This document shows, one piece after another, positions 1 through 8,021 of a stretch of 38,486 nt of DNA. The number at the start of each line of letters is the position of its first letter. Positions within the stretch are counted from its first letter, which is position 1. Position numbers and translations under genes: made by a program. The stretch is from Balneolaceae bacterium ANBcel3 (GTDB taxonomy: Bacteria > Bacteroidota > Rhodothermia > Balneolales > Natronogracilivirgulaceae): the NCBI GenBank assembly GCA_030012235.1, contig JASCXY010000006.1:1-38486 (forward strand), given 5' to 3'. The notes beneath the pieces are model-generated. The model was given only the letters and a program-made list of their open reading frames with translations, was not told where the DNA came from and did no database searches.

Positions 1-71
1 GATCGATGATCTTTTAGGTAAATAAGTTTGCTTAATTAGAAAAGGTCGCTTCCTGCATCAGTAGATGTTCG
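1..71. other. Left edge, no gene seen
   Basis: AT-rich spacer downstream of the minus-strand tRNA cluster. I see no reading frame or hairpin. In this group of bacteria the next gene downstream of such a cluster is usually tuf, but that would lie outside the window and is inference. Confidence 0.5.
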
Positions 72-143
<72 letters not shown>

Positions 144-149
144 TTGTAA

Positions 150-225
<76 letters not shown>

Positions 226-232
226 AATAGTG

Positions 233-314
233 TGGGGAGGACAGGATTCGAACCTGTGAAGGCTAAGCCAACAGATTTACAGTCTGCCCCGTTTGACCGC
301 TTCGGTACCTCCCC
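233..314 (-). tRNA. tRNA-Tyr (GTA)
   Basis: A class II tRNA of 82 bases with an extended variable arm. The acceptor stem is GGGGAGG/CCTCCCC and the anticodon loop is CTGTAAA, giving GTA. It is third from the left in the minus-strand cluster. Confidence 0.95.
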
Positions 315-357
315 GGAAAATTTCAATAAATCAAAAAGAACAAAATTCAATCTTACG

Positions 358-430
358 AGCCAGTGACCGGATTCGAACCGATGACCGACGGTTTACAAAA
401 CCGTTGCTCTACCAACTGAGCTACACTGGC
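358..430 (-). tRNA. tRNA-Thr (TGT)
   Basis: First tRNA of the minus-strand cluster. The acceptor stem is GCCAGTG/CACTGGC, the anticodon stem is ACGGT/ACCGT around TTTGTAA, so the anticodon is TGT. The order Thr-Tyr-Gly-Thr matches the tRNA set found ahead of tuf in many Bacteroidota-related genomes. Confidence 0.95.
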
Positions 431-522
431 ATAAACGACCAGCATGTTATCATCAATAAAAACAAAACAACATACTTTTTGGCCCGAAGGTCTCGACAGG
501 CCATATATATCAAAAGACTGCT

Positions 523-551
523 AAATTAGGAACTCTTGACCTACTTGTCAA
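523..551 (-). promoter_or_regulatory. Putative promoter of the tRNA cluster
   Basis: On the minus strand a perfect TTGACA (546-551) is followed 17 bases later by TAATTT (523-528). It lies between the end of ispF and the first tRNA-Thr and points at the tRNAs. The call is by eye only. Confidence 0.5.
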
Positions 552-580
552 CAAAACAAACAAAAAAATATTTCTTTTTT

Positions 581-1054
581 TTATGTACGCCCCAGTAAAC
601 ATACCGCTATGGCAGAAATACCTTCGCCACGACCTACCATTCCCATTTTTTCAGAAGTAGTCGCTTTAACCATGACCTGATTCTTTTCTACGTTCAAATC
701 GTCTGATATATATTTTATCATTTCATCAATGTACAAAGAAAGCCTGGGTTGCTCTGCAACTACGGTTGCATCAATATTTATTACATAAAAACCAGCACGA
801 CGTGCCATTTCCATTGCTTTACGTAGCAAAACCCTGCTGTCTGCATCTTTGTAGGCCGGATCCGTGTCTGGAAAATATGATCCGATATCCCTCAAACCGG
901 CCGCCCCCAATATTGCATCTGTGATAGCATGTAACAACACATCCGCATCAGAATGCCCTTCCAATCCCTTGGCAAAGGGAATCTCCACTCCGCCAATGAT
1001 CAGCTTCCTGCCTTCAGTGAGACGATGAATGTCGTATCCTAATCCAATTTTCAT
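581..1054 (-). CDS. ispF: 2-C-methyl-D-erythritol 2,4-cyclodiphosphate synthase
   Basis: Converts CDP-methylerythritol 2-phosphate into MEcPP with release of CMP, the fifth step of the cytoplasmic MEP isoprenoid pathway. The protein has 157 residues, the usual size. The metal ligands are visible as the DxH motif (D8, H10) and H42 within the GHSDADVLLH stretch. The TTSEKMG stretch near residue 130 and the GRGEGI that follows form the family's C-terminal active-site region. The ATG lies 4 bases after the ispD stop codon, so the two genes are almost certainly co-transcribed, and in some bacteria they are fused. No clear intrinsic terminator follows, only an AT-rich run. Confidence 0.95.
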   Translation of the reverse strand: MKIGLGYDIHRLTEGRKLIIGGVEIPFAKGLEGHSDADVLLHAITDAILGAAGLRDIGSYFPDTDPAYKDADSRVLLRKAMEMARRAGFYVINIDATVVAEQPRLSLYIDEMIKYISDDLNVEKNQVMVKATTSEKMGMVGRGEGISAIAVCLLGRT

Positions 1055-1058
1055 TATT

Positions 1059-1790
1059 TCATTCAGGCTTGTTCGCTTTGGGGTGTTGTTTTAGCCAATT
1101 TTCAAAAAAAACCAGATCTGAAAGATAGGTGATTTTTAAATTATCTTCTGATCCGGGAACAACAACTACCGGATACCCCGAATGCTCTACAACAGAGGCA
1201 TCATCCGTAGCATGAAACCTTTCAGCACCAAGTTCGGAATAAGCCTTCACAAACACCTCCTTCTGAAATACCTGGGGGGTCTGTGCAAGCCAGACTTCTT
1301 CTCTTTTGAGCGTAGCGCGGATAACGGACTCCGGCCCCACTAGTTTCACTGTATCCCTGGAAGGAATCGCCAAAATCGCGGCTCCGGTATCCGCAGCTAC
1401 CTGAATAGCTTTCTCTGTTTGTTCCAGTGAAAAACAGGGACGAACGGCATCGTGCACCATTACAAGCCGGATGCTTCTGTTCTTCAAATGATCCAGCCCT
1501 ATTCCTACAGAATCCATACGCTCTTTTCCACCCGCGACAACATCCACCTTCAACTGGCTATGACGCCCGGCCTCAGCAACAGCTTCATCAGCAATTTCCC
1601 TGACTTCAGGAATTGCTTTTTCGGAAGCCGTTATTACGATATAGCATACTTCTTTGATCAAGGACAAGCGATATAGCGTATAAAACAATACCGGCTTTCC
1701 CTGAACAGGAAGATACTGCTTGGGAGTATCAACCCCCATTCTTCTTCCCCAACCTGCGGACGGAACGATTACACCGGTGGAAAGATCCAT
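1059..1790 (-). CDS. ispD: 2-C-methyl-D-erythritol 4-phosphate cytidylyltransferase
   Basis: Transfers CMP from CTP to methylerythritol 4-phosphate in the MEP pathway. The protein has 243 residues. The nucleotide-binding loop is at the N-terminus (SAGWGRRMG, residues 11-19, then PKQY), the VHDAVRPC motif is mid-protein, and the Rossmann-like GT-A fold runs throughout. An ATDDASVVE stretch near the C-terminal third is also typical. The start is ATG with no strong Shine-Dalgarno sequence, only GTAAAGATTC upstream. It lies 11 bases downstream of queA on the same strand, so queA-ispD-ispF probably forms one unit. Confidence 0.95.
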   Translation of the reverse strand: MDLSTGVIVPSAGWGRRMGVDTPKQYLPVQGKPVLFYTLYRLSLIKEVCYIVITASEKAIPEVREIADEAVAEAGRHSQLKVDVVAGGKERMDSVGIGLDHLKNRSIRLVMVHDAVRPCFSLEQTEKAIQVAADTGAAILAIPSRDTVKLVGPESVIRATLKREEVWLAQTPQVFQKEVFVKAYSELGAERFHATDDASVVEHSGYPVVVVPGSEDNLKITYLSDLVFFENWLKQHPKANKPE

Positions 1791-1801
1791 GAATCTTTAC
1801 T

Positions 1802-2848
1802 CTATATAATCAGCATCGCATCGCCAAAAGAAAAGAAGCGATACTTTTTATCAATGGCCTCTTTGTAGACTTCCATGAGGAAATCAAAATCAGCAAAAGC
1901 TGCAGCAAGCATCAGCATGGTTGATTCCGGCCTGTGAAAATTGGTGATCAAAGCTTCCGTTATTTTAAAATCATAAGGCGGGTAGATAAACTTGTCGGTC
2001 CACCCCATGGAAGGCTTGACATGGCCACTGGCCGTTGTACTGGTTTCAATAGCACGAACAGCAGATATTCCACAAGCCACAACTTTATTTTTCTTTGAGT
2101 TCAGAACCTCATTAATGGTCTCGGAAGACTGCTCCGAGATAAAGTAGTTCTCTGAATCCATCCGGTGTTTTGTCAAATCTTCTACTTCGACCTGTCGAAA
2201 GGTACCCCATCCGATATGAAGAGTAACCGGAGCCATTTTTACCCCTTTTTCTTCTAAGGTTTGTATAAGTTCCGGCGTAAAGTGCATGCCGGCCGTGGGA
2301 GCAGCAACCGCTCCTCTTTCTGAGGCAAAAATGGTTTGATAACGCTCCTTGTCAGCCTCTTCCGGCTTTCTCTTTATATAGGGCGGAAGCGGCATTTCGC
2401 CAAGTTCGTCCAGAATACTATACAGCTTTTCGTTTGAATCTTCGAACAGAAAACGGATAGTACGGCCCCTTGAGGTTGTATTGTCAACAACTTCTGCAAC
2501 CAGTTCATCTCCGAAGTATAGTTTGTTTCCAATACGAATCTTTCTGGCAGGCTCAACCAGAACATCCCATAATTTATTTTCAGGCTGCAATTCCCTCAGC
2601 AAAAAAACTTCGATGGAAGCTTCCGTTTTTTCTTTCTTCCCTTTCAAACGGGCCGGAAAAACCTTTGTGTTATTATAAACCAGGCAATCCCCCTTTTCGA
2701 AATACTTATGGATATCTGCAAACGTTTCGTGCGTAATAGTTTTTTCCGCTCTATTCAATACCATCAGCTTTGCGGCATCCCTGGGTTCAACCGGATGCGT
2801 AGGTATTTTAATTTTATCTAATTCGTACCTGAAATCCGTTAATTTCAT
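1802..2848 (-). CDS. queA: S-adenosylmethionine:tRNA ribosyltransferase-isomerase
   Basis: Moves the ribosyl part of SAM onto preQ1 in the wobble position of tRNA to make epoxyqueuosine. The protein has 348 residues, normal for the family. Recognisable blocks are YNNTKVFPARLKG near residue 60, PTAGMHFTPEL mid-protein, LHIGWGTFRQVEVED, and the C-terminal HRPESTMLMLAAAFAD block. It is the first gene of the minus-strand queA-ispD-ispF run. No preQ1 riboswitch is evident in the 300 bases upstream, as expected, since queA acts after preQ1 synthesis. Confidence 0.95.
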   Translation of the reverse strand: MKLTDFRYELDKIKIPTHPVEPRDAAKLMVLNRAEKTITHETFADIHKYFEKGDCLVYNNTKVFPARLKGKKEKTEASIEVFLLRELQPENKLWDVLVEPARKIRIGNKLYFGDELVAEVVDNTTSRGRTIRFLFEDSNEKLYSILDELGEMPLPPYIKRKPEEADKERYQTIFASERGAVAAPTAGMHFTPELIQTLEEKGVKMAPVTLHIGWGTFRQVEVEDLTKHRMDSENYFISEQSSETINEVLNSKKNKVVACGISAVRAIETSTTASGHVKPSMGWTDKFIYPPYDFKITEALITNFHRPESTMLMLAAAFADFDFLMEVYKEAIDKKYRFFSFGDAMLII

Positions 2849-3087
2849 CTGTTTGCTTGTCTGTTTATATATGGCCAGCTGAAAACGACGTACATACCAT
2901 CACATTCCCTTACAGGAACACCTCGTGCGCCATCAACTGTCTATATGTTTGTATTAAAAGTGATTTCTACCGGGCCCATCCTTTACATAAAGCCGATGAT
3001 CAAATCCAAGAATTGCCAAATCCCTTATACAAGACATGGCATAGACCAACTCCCTTAGAGTCACCTATGGCTTTTCATAAAAAAAGA
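2849..3087. other. Intergenic, nothing recognised
   Basis: Divergent spacer between queA (minus) and tRNA-Ser (plus). An open frame crosses it but has no protein-like composition and runs through the tRNA gene. I see no hairpin, repeat or riboswitch. The queA promoter must lie here, but no convincing boxes were found. Confidence 0.4.
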
Positions 3088-3116
3088 TTGAATAACAGTA
3101 AAAAGTTTAGTAAAAT
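3088..3116 (+). promoter_or_regulatory. Putative promoter of tRNA-Ser
   Basis: TTGAAT at 3088-3093 and TAAAAT at 3111-3116 are separated by exactly 17 bases. They lie about 46 bases before the mature tRNA-Ser. Spacing and position fit a sigma70-like promoter. Found by eye. Confidence 0.5.
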
Positions 3117-3162
3117 ACATTATTTTAGGCGCTTTTACAAGACTTTTCGTATTAAGCGGTTC

Positions 3163-3248
3163 GGAGGTGTGCCAGAGCGGTCGAATGGGGCGGTCTCGAA
3201 AACCGTTGTACATTATGTGTACCGGGGGTTCGAATCCCTCCACCTCCG
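3163..3248 (+). tRNA. tRNA-Ser (CGA)
   Basis: An 86-base class II tRNA with a long variable arm. The acceptor stem is GGAGGTG/CACCTCC, the anticodon stem GCGGT/ACCGT encloses CTCGAAA, so the anticodon is CGA. The T loop contains GGTTCGAATCC. No CCA is encoded. It is a solitary gene between divergent operons. Confidence 0.95.
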
Positions 3249-3365
3249 CAACACATCGGACACCGTTATTTCTCAGAAAATATCACCTGCACTGTAACTT
3301 CTGGCATATCCGTTTTATTTCTTTACTAAAAAGTAAAGATTATACGTTCGAGCCCTTATGAAACG

Positions 3366-3395
3366 TTGACACTATACCTGTCTATTTTGTACATT
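3366..3395 (+). promoter_or_regulatory. Possible promoter for the secreted-protein operon
   Basis: TTGACA at 3366-3371 is followed after 18 bases by TACATT at 3390-3395, about 38 bases before the ATG at 3433. The -35 is perfect and the -10 is weak, so this is tentative. Confidence 0.3.
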
Positions 3396-3432
3396 AAACC
3401 ATATAATCCAGGTATCATAAATACGCCCGGCT

Positions 3433-3954
3433 ATGATTAGATTCATATACACTCTCCTTCTTCTGACCGCTATCGTCCTTTTGCCTGCAAAACAAGCAGA
3501 AGCTCAGTACCGATCGGATCTTGAGTCCAGCCTGGACCGAACCGGACATATCATACGAACTTTCCCGGAGTCCGATCAAAGCTCATTCCTCGGACTGCAA
3601 CATTTTCAAATGAATCATTCGTATGAAATGCGAGCCGGTTCTTTTGCCGGAAATGCTTTTAATGTCAATACCTATACAAACACCATGCATTTTGTCTTTA
3701 ATGACAACTTGTACAGCCGGGTGGATTTGGCTATGTCGCATTCCCCATTTGGTCCTGGTATGCCCGGAAGCCAAAATCAAACACAATTCTACATTAAAAA
3801 TGCAGAGGTTAATTACCGGTTTAGCGAAAACAGTCGAATACAAGTGAGATTCAGGCAGGTTCCTTACGGATACGGGTACGGATACAATCCTTACTCCCCG
3901 TTTTCATCTCCTTTTTATCAGCAAAACCGACACTCTAACCCCTACTACTGGTAA
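3433..3954 (+). CDS. Secreted hypothetical protein
   Basis: Family not recognised. The 173-residue protein starts with a clear signal peptide: a short basic start, the hydrophobic run FIYTLLLLTAIVLL, and a likely cleavage after QAEA near residue 24. The mature part alternates polar and hydrophobic residues in a way that suits beta strands, for example VNTYTNTMHFVFNDNLYSRVDL and AEVNYRFSENSRIQVRFR, as in a small outer-membrane or periplasmic beta protein. The C-terminus is rich in Tyr, Pro, Gly and Asn (YGYGYGYNPYSP, ending in YYW), and a terminal aromatic residue is common in outer-membrane proteins. It lies 50 bases upstream of the LytR_C gene and may share its transcript. Confidence 0.75.
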   Translation: MIRFIYTLLLLTAIVLLPAKQAEAQYRSDLESSLDRTGHIIRTFPESDQSSFLGLQHFQMNHSYEMRAGSFAGNAFNVNTYTNTMHFVFNDNLYSRVDLAMSHSPFGPGMPGSQNQTQFYIKNAEVNYRFSENSRIQVRFRQVPYGYGYGYNPYSPFSSPFYQQNRHSNPYYW

Positions 3955-4004
3955 GCTGCAAATTACAACCGGAAGTTAAATTCCCGGCGACCTGAATAAA
4001 TTGA

Positions 4005-4445
4005 ATGACGCAAAATAACAGATCCCCGTATTACCTCCACGCCTCCCTGATTGTATTAAGCATCGTTTTGATCGTGCTTGTTGCGGCTCTGTTTTCAAGA
4101 ATGCTTTTTCCGAGGGTGCACACAGAACGTGCCGACCCGGATACATTTTTAAGCCATGTTATCCAGGTGGAAGTTCTGAATGGTTGCGGAGTACCCGGAA
4201 TAGCTACACGTTACACTTCCCTGCTGAGGCAAAATGGATTCGATGTCGTTTCTTCAGGAAACTTTGAAACGTTCGATATCCAGGAGAGCCTCGTAATTGA
4301 CCGGCGTGGAAATATGGAAAATGCCCGACGGGTTGCCAGGGCACTTGGAATTCCGGAACAACGGATCATCCGGGAAATATCAACCGACTTTTATCTGGAT
4401 GCCACCATCGTCATTGGAGCAGATCACGAATCTTTACATCACTGA
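4005..4445 (+). CDS. Membrane-anchored LytR C-terminal domain protein
   Basis: The 146-residue protein has one membrane segment near residues 12-32 (LIVLSIVLIVLVAALF) followed by a domain matching the LytR/CpsA/Psr C-terminal family (LytR_C). Its hallmarks are VEVLNGCGVPGIATRYTSLL, the RRGNMENARRVARALG stretch and TIVIGAD at the end. The catalytic LCP domain that normally precedes LytR_C in wall-polymer transferases is absent, so it is a stand-alone periplasmic module of unknown partner. It lies 12 bases before rsfS, an arrangement that suggests one operon. The domain call is from motif recognition; the role is unknown. Confidence 0.85.
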   Translation: MTQNNRSPYYLHASLIVLSIVLIVLVAALFSRMLFPRVHTERADPDTFLSHVIQVEVLNGCGVPGIATRYTSLLRQNGFDVVSSGNFETFDIQESLVIDRRGNMENARRVARALGIPEQRIIREISTDFYLDATIVIGADHESLHH

Positions 4446-4457
4446 TTATTTTAGCCT

Positions 4458-4853
4458 ATGAACATAACGGAAACATCTGAACACACTGATTCACAAAAAA
4501 CCAAAAACTCCTTTCCAGAGCTCGTTACTCTGATCAACAATGCCCTTCTCGACAAAAAAGGTGAAAACCTGACGGTTCTGGATGTTCGGCAACTTACGAC
4601 ATTAACCGACTATTTTATCCTCTGCACAGGTGGCTCTGATACTCAGATCAAGGCTCTGGCCTATCATGTGATAGAAACCGTCAAAGAACAACTTGGAGAA
4701 AACGCATGGCAGAAAGAGGGACTGAATAACAAGCGATGGGTTGTACTGGATTACATTAATGTGGTCGTTCATATTTTTAATGAAGAAACCCGCCGCTTTT
4801 ATGCTCTGGAAACCATGTGGAACGATGCAGAAGTCACGACTATTCAGGATTAA
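4458..4853 (+). CDS. rsfS: Ribosome silencing factor
   Basis: Binds ribosomal protein L14 on the large subunit and blocks subunit joining under nutrient stress. The protein has 131 residues. Family blocks are LTVLDVRQLTTLTDYFILCTG near residue 35, then QIKALAYHVIE, and the C-terminal WVVLDYINVVVHIF followed by ETRRFYALETMW. The gene start is an ATG 12 bases after the LytR_C gene. Its 3' end overlaps the next gene by 29 bases in another frame, so the lipoprotein downstream is probably translationally coupled. Confidence 0.93.
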   Translation: MNITETSEHTDSQKTKNSFPELVTLINNALLDKKGENLTVLDVRQLTTLTDYFILCTGGSDTQIKALAYHVIETVKEQLGENAWQKEGLNNKRWVVLDYINVVVHIFNEETRRFYALETMWNDAEVTTIQD

Positions 4854-5247
4854 GATTCTTTTTCCGATATATCTGCTTGTCGTTTTTTTCTGCAGCTGCT
4901 CCTCGGCTTCCGATGTCTCCCTCCCGGCTTCCCACGATTTTAAAACGCCCGGTGAGCATATAGAGGTATCCTATACTCCTGTCTATGTCGAAAGCCTTTC
5001 CATAGCACAACTTGAGGGGGATTCTTACCTGCAAGTGGAAGGATATCTTCCAACGCCCTGCCACCATCCTGCTCCCTTTACAGCCAAAAGAAAAGAAGCC
5101 CTGCTGGAAATTACTCTGTTTGCGTGGCAGGATACGGAGGTCATGTGCGCACAGGCTCTGGAACCTGTGACGCTTTATTTCAAAATCCCCAAAAAAGACC
5201 GTCCGGAAATTATTACGGTGAACGAGGTCTCTATCACTGTGAATTGA
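4825..5247 (+). CDS. Putative lipoprotein, family unknown
   Basis: I chose the ATG at 4825 because it gives a normal lipoprotein signal: MQKSRLFRIK, then ILFPIYLLVVFF, then a CSCSS lipobox region with the lipidated Cys near residue 23-25. The frame stays open upstream only because it runs inside rsfS. The resulting 140-residue protein would be anchored on the outer face of a membrane. The mature part is mostly beta-type (EVSYTPVYVESLSIAQLEG, LQVEGYLP, LLEITLFAW) and keeps two further Cys in the mature domain (in PTPCHHP and in VMCAQ), possibly a disulfide. It overlaps rsfS by 29 bases. No function can be assigned. Confidence 0.72.
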   Translation: MQKSRLFRIKILFPIYLLVVFFCSCSSASDVSLPASHDFKTPGEHIEVSYTPVYVESLSIAQLEGDSYLQVEGYLPTPCHHPAPFTAKRKEALLEITLFAWQDTEVMCAQALEPVTLYFKIPKKDRPEIITVNEVSITVN

Positions 5248-5383
5248 GATGCATTTCCATTACCTTTAGCTGGCTTGAGCAGAGTATCTCTACCCGTTTT
5301 TTAAAACGTATTACAGTACAGGTCCGTTTGAGATACAAGAGTCTATTAAACCCTTACTTTTCCGTTACACTTTCCCGCAACTC

Positions 5384-6757
5384 ATGATGAAATCAGCCGG
5401 CCCTCTGAGTATAAAAAAGGAATCCGGGATTATCCTCCATCTTGGACTCCCTCTCGCAGGTGCACAACTTGCCCAGATATCCATGAGCTTTGTGGATACC
5501 ATTATGGCCGGAAACTATCACTCTGACGATCTTGCTTCGGTTGCCATCGGGTCCAGTTTTTTTATGCCCCTCTTTACGTTGATCACAGGCATTATTATGG
5601 CCATGAGCCCGATTATTTCTCAATTATTCGGTGCCAGAAAACTCTCGGTCATCGGTGAAAAGATTTGGCCCGGCCTATGGATTGCCCTCTTCCTTTCCCT
5701 GCCTGTCATCCTCATTCTGCGACACATGACACCGGTAATGAATCTCTTTGGCTTTGAACCGGAAGTCATCATGATTACCAATGGATATCTCAGAGCACTG
5801 GTATGGGGTGTACCGGCCGCTTTTCTTTTTGTGGCCCTCCGTTTTTTTAACGAAGCCCTGGGCGCAACCCGGCCGGCTTTATACATTACAGCTATTGGTT
5901 TGCTCGTTAATATAGTTGCCAATTACACCCTGATTTACGGCCACTTTGGCTTTCCGGAGATGGGAGCGGTTGGAACCGGCTGGGCAACCGCTATTGTTTT
6001 TTGGGTTATGTGTATCCTTCTCTTCATCTATACCTTCAGACAAAAAGCTTACCGCCGTTTTCAGCTTCTATCAAACTTTAAGCTTCCTGTAAAAAAAGAT
6101 ATAAAGGAGATGTTCAGAATCGGTGTTCCGATTGGCATCAGTATGGGAATGGAAACCAGCATCTTTTGCTCTATTGCACTATTAATGGGGTCTTTGGGCA
6201 CAGCCCTGGTAGCCGCTCATCAGATCGCCATGAACATCGCTTCGGTTACATTTATGATTACCCTTGGATTATCCATGGCTATAACGGTAAGAATCGGACA
6301 TTTAATCGGGAAAAAGAGATTCATTGAAGCCCGAAAATCCGGCTTTACCGGAATGGGAATCTGCACCGTTTTTATGTGCACCATGGCATTGATCATGGTC
6401 CTCTTTCCCGAGCAAATTATCCGGATATACACCCGTGAAGAAGAAGTGGTTTCAACGGCGCTGCTTTTGATTATCATGGCCGCAATTTTCCAGATTCCGG
6501 ACGGAATTCAGGTAAGCGGCTCGGCCTCTTTACGCGGACTTAAAGATACCCGAATTCCTATGTATGTTAATCTGATATCTTATTGGATGATTGGTTTTCC
6601 TCTGGCATACATTACAGGTATTGTTTATGAATGGGGCTCTGTGGGGTTGTGGGCTGGCCTGATTGCCGGGCTTTCCGCTGCAGCGGTTTTACATACGCTT
6701 CGATTTCACAAAAAAACCCGGGCATTGATTAATCGTTTTCCACCCGGACACATATGA
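5384..6757 (+). CDS. MATE family multidrug/sodium efflux transporter
   Basis: Inner-membrane cation-coupled exporter of the multidrug and toxin extrusion family, NorM/DinF-like. The 457-residue protein is hydrophobic throughout, with about 12 predicted segments arranged as two repeats of six. The N-terminal half starts PLAGAQLAQISMSFVDTIMAG, the standard MATE opening, and contains NEALGATRPALYIT, the family's repeat signature. The C-terminal half begins RIGVPIGISMGME and carries SGSASLRGLKDTRIPMY. The start could be the ATG at 5384 or the next one at 5387. It is separated from the lipoprotein gene by 136 bases. The substrate cannot be read from sequence. Confidence 0.92.
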   Translation: MMKSAGPLSIKKESGIILHLGLPLAGAQLAQISMSFVDTIMAGNYHSDDLASVAIGSSFFMPLFTLITGIIMAMSPIISQLFGARKLSVIGEKIWPGLWIALFLSLPVILILRHMTPVMNLFGFEPEVIMITNGYLRALVWGVPAAFLFVALRFFNEALGATRPALYITAIGLLVNIVANYTLIYGHFGFPEMGAVGTGWATAIVFWVMCILLFIYTFRQKAYRRFQLLSNFKLPVKKDIKEMFRIGVPIGISMGMETSIFCSIALLMGSLGTALVAAHQIAMNIASVTFMITLGLSMAITVRIGHLIGKKRFIEARKSGFTGMGICTVFMCTMALIMVLFPEQIIRIYTREEEVVSTALLLIIMAAIFQIPDGIQVSGSASLRGLKDTRIPMYVNLISYWMIGFPLAYITGIVYEWGSVGLWAGLIAGLSAAAVLHTLRFHKKTRALINRFPPGHI

Positions 6758-6868
6758 TGGGGAGGAAAAATGCACAAAACAAAATACCCATCCCTGTTCC
6801 AGCTACGTTTAGCCGTCCATATTTGATGAATAAAAACCGAAGCATTTGACCTTTCAATACGTCCGGAT

Positions 6869-6898
6869 AAAAAAAAAGCCCGGTACAGGATACCGGGC
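6869..6898 (-). terminator. Rho-independent terminator of the SOD gene
   Basis: A perfect 8 bp stem (GCCCGGTA at 6878-6885 with TACCGGGC at 6891-6898) encloses a 5-base loop. On the minus strand nine T residues follow at once. It lies about 95 bases after the dismutase stop codon. Confidence 0.9.
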
Positions 6899-6993
6899 GT
6901 ATGCAAGTAGTAAGGCCTAAATTTTTGTGATGTAAAAGCAAAAATTGCTTTGAAATAATTTAATAAACCGGCCCGTCATCGTCAAGTGGAAGA

Positions 6994-7716
6994 CTAAAGG
7001 ACCGACCTGGCTGTCGCATAGTTCCTTGCAACTACGTCCCAGTCAACTACTTTTAGAAACGCCTTCACATAGTCTGTTCGTCTGTTTTGATAACGCAGAT
7101 AGTAGGCATGCTCCCAAACATCCACGGCCAGCAGGGGAACCGTAACCATTGGAGACAGGTTCTGATGCTTTTCGGCCTGTAAAATCATAAGCTGGTCTGA
7201 ATCAGGCTCCCAGGCCAAAACTCCCCATCCACTGGCTTCCACCGCTCCGGAAGCGGCTTCAAAATGCCGGGTAAAGCCACGAAAACTTCCAAATGATTTA
7301 TTGATGGCTGTTTTTAAATCCGCATCACCAGGCTCTCCCCCTCCATCCGGGGACATGGTTTCCCAAAACAGGTTATGGAGAAAATGTCCTGCTCCATGGA
7401 AGCCAACCTCTCTGGACCAATGTTTGACCAGGCTAAAGTCGTTGCTGGCTCTGGCTTCAGCAAGTTTATCAAGTGCAGTATTCAAACCATTGACATAGGC
7501 CTGATGATGGATACTGTGATGCAACTCCATGGTCTGAGCATCTATATGCGGCTCCAGGTCATCATAAGAATATGCGAGCCTGGGCAAGGAATAACTTGCT
7601 GCCGTTCCCGACTCTCTGTTACGAATAGCTTCATTTGGGGATGCAGAAACAGCGGACATGCTCCCCAAAAGAGCAAAACCGCCCAGCGTAGACGTTAAAT
7701 ATTCTCTTCTGTTCAT
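6994..7716 (-). CDS. Fe/Mn superoxide dismutase with Tat-type leader
   Basis: Dismutates superoxide to peroxide and oxygen. The 240-residue protein has the two-domain Fe/Mn SOD fold from about residue 43 onward. Metal ligands are visible as H66 (ELHHSIHH), H114 (HNLFW), D199 and H203 (DVWEHAYYLRY). What is unusual is the N-terminus: MNRREYL followed by GGFALLGSMSAVSA reads as a twin-arginine signal peptide, with a likely cleavage near residue 25. That predicts export of the folded, metal-loaded enzyme to the periplasm. The gene stands alone, divergent from rplM, with its own terminator. The choice of iron or manganese cannot be decided from the motifs. Confidence 0.93.
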   Translation of the reverse strand: MNRREYLTSTLGGFALLGSMSAVSASPNEAIRNRESGTAASYSLPRLAYSYDDLEPHIDAQTMELHHSIHHQAYVNGLNTALDKLAEARASNDFSLVKHWSREVGFHGAGHFLHNLFWETMSPDGGGEPGDADLKTAINKSFGSFRGFTRHFEAASGAVEASGWGVLAWEPDSDQLMILQAEKHQNLSPMVTVPLLAVDVWEHAYYLRYQNRRTDYVKAFLKVVDWDVVARNYATARSVL

Positions 7717-7943
7717 TGTATAAAGTAGATTAAAGGTTTGCTTTTCAATATTCAGATCATACTCACATCGTTATGGCAGCTCTAATTACACATCCAGGCT
7801 ACCCGAATATGTTTTTGTAACGAATTTCGAGAGATGGTTCGTTCCTTTTCTCTTCCAGTGCCGCTTTATTTAGAAAGCAGAACTCCACTTCTCAACACCA
7901 GATACAAGCTAAAATAGTATGGGAGGCACCTGTGATGTAAATG
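7717..7943. other. Divergent spacer between SOD and rplM
   Basis: No gene is supported here. A long minus-strand frame covers the spacer's right end and rplM but is the shadow of the ribosomal gene. No hairpin or repeat was seen. Confidence 0.4.
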
Positions 7944-7972
7944 TTGCAATACAAAAATAATACTTTTATATT
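7944..7972 (+). promoter_or_regulatory. Putative promoter of the ribosomal protein operon
   Basis: TTGCAA at 7944-7949 and TATATT at 7967-7972 are 17 bases apart. A transcript from here would start near 7979, giving a leader of about 43 bases before the GTG at 8022. It would also exclude the upstream in-frame ATG at 7941 as a start codon. Confidence 0.45.
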
Positions 7973-8021
7973 TCCTGACTTGTCAGTAATAAATAATTTA
8001 GCGAACAAACCCATAAAGACC

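Noticed and set aside
293-529. Open frame on the plus strand across the tRNA cluster
   Set aside because: It runs antisense through tRNA-Thr and into the tRNA promoter. Composition is not protein-like.
2857-3297. 146-residue plus-strand frame downstream of queA
   Set aside because: It reads straight through tRNA-Ser. No family or start signal.
6706-6941. Two minus-strand frames between the MATE gene and the SOD gene
   Set aside because: They cross the SOD terminator and the end of the MATE gene on the opposite strand, with no family features.
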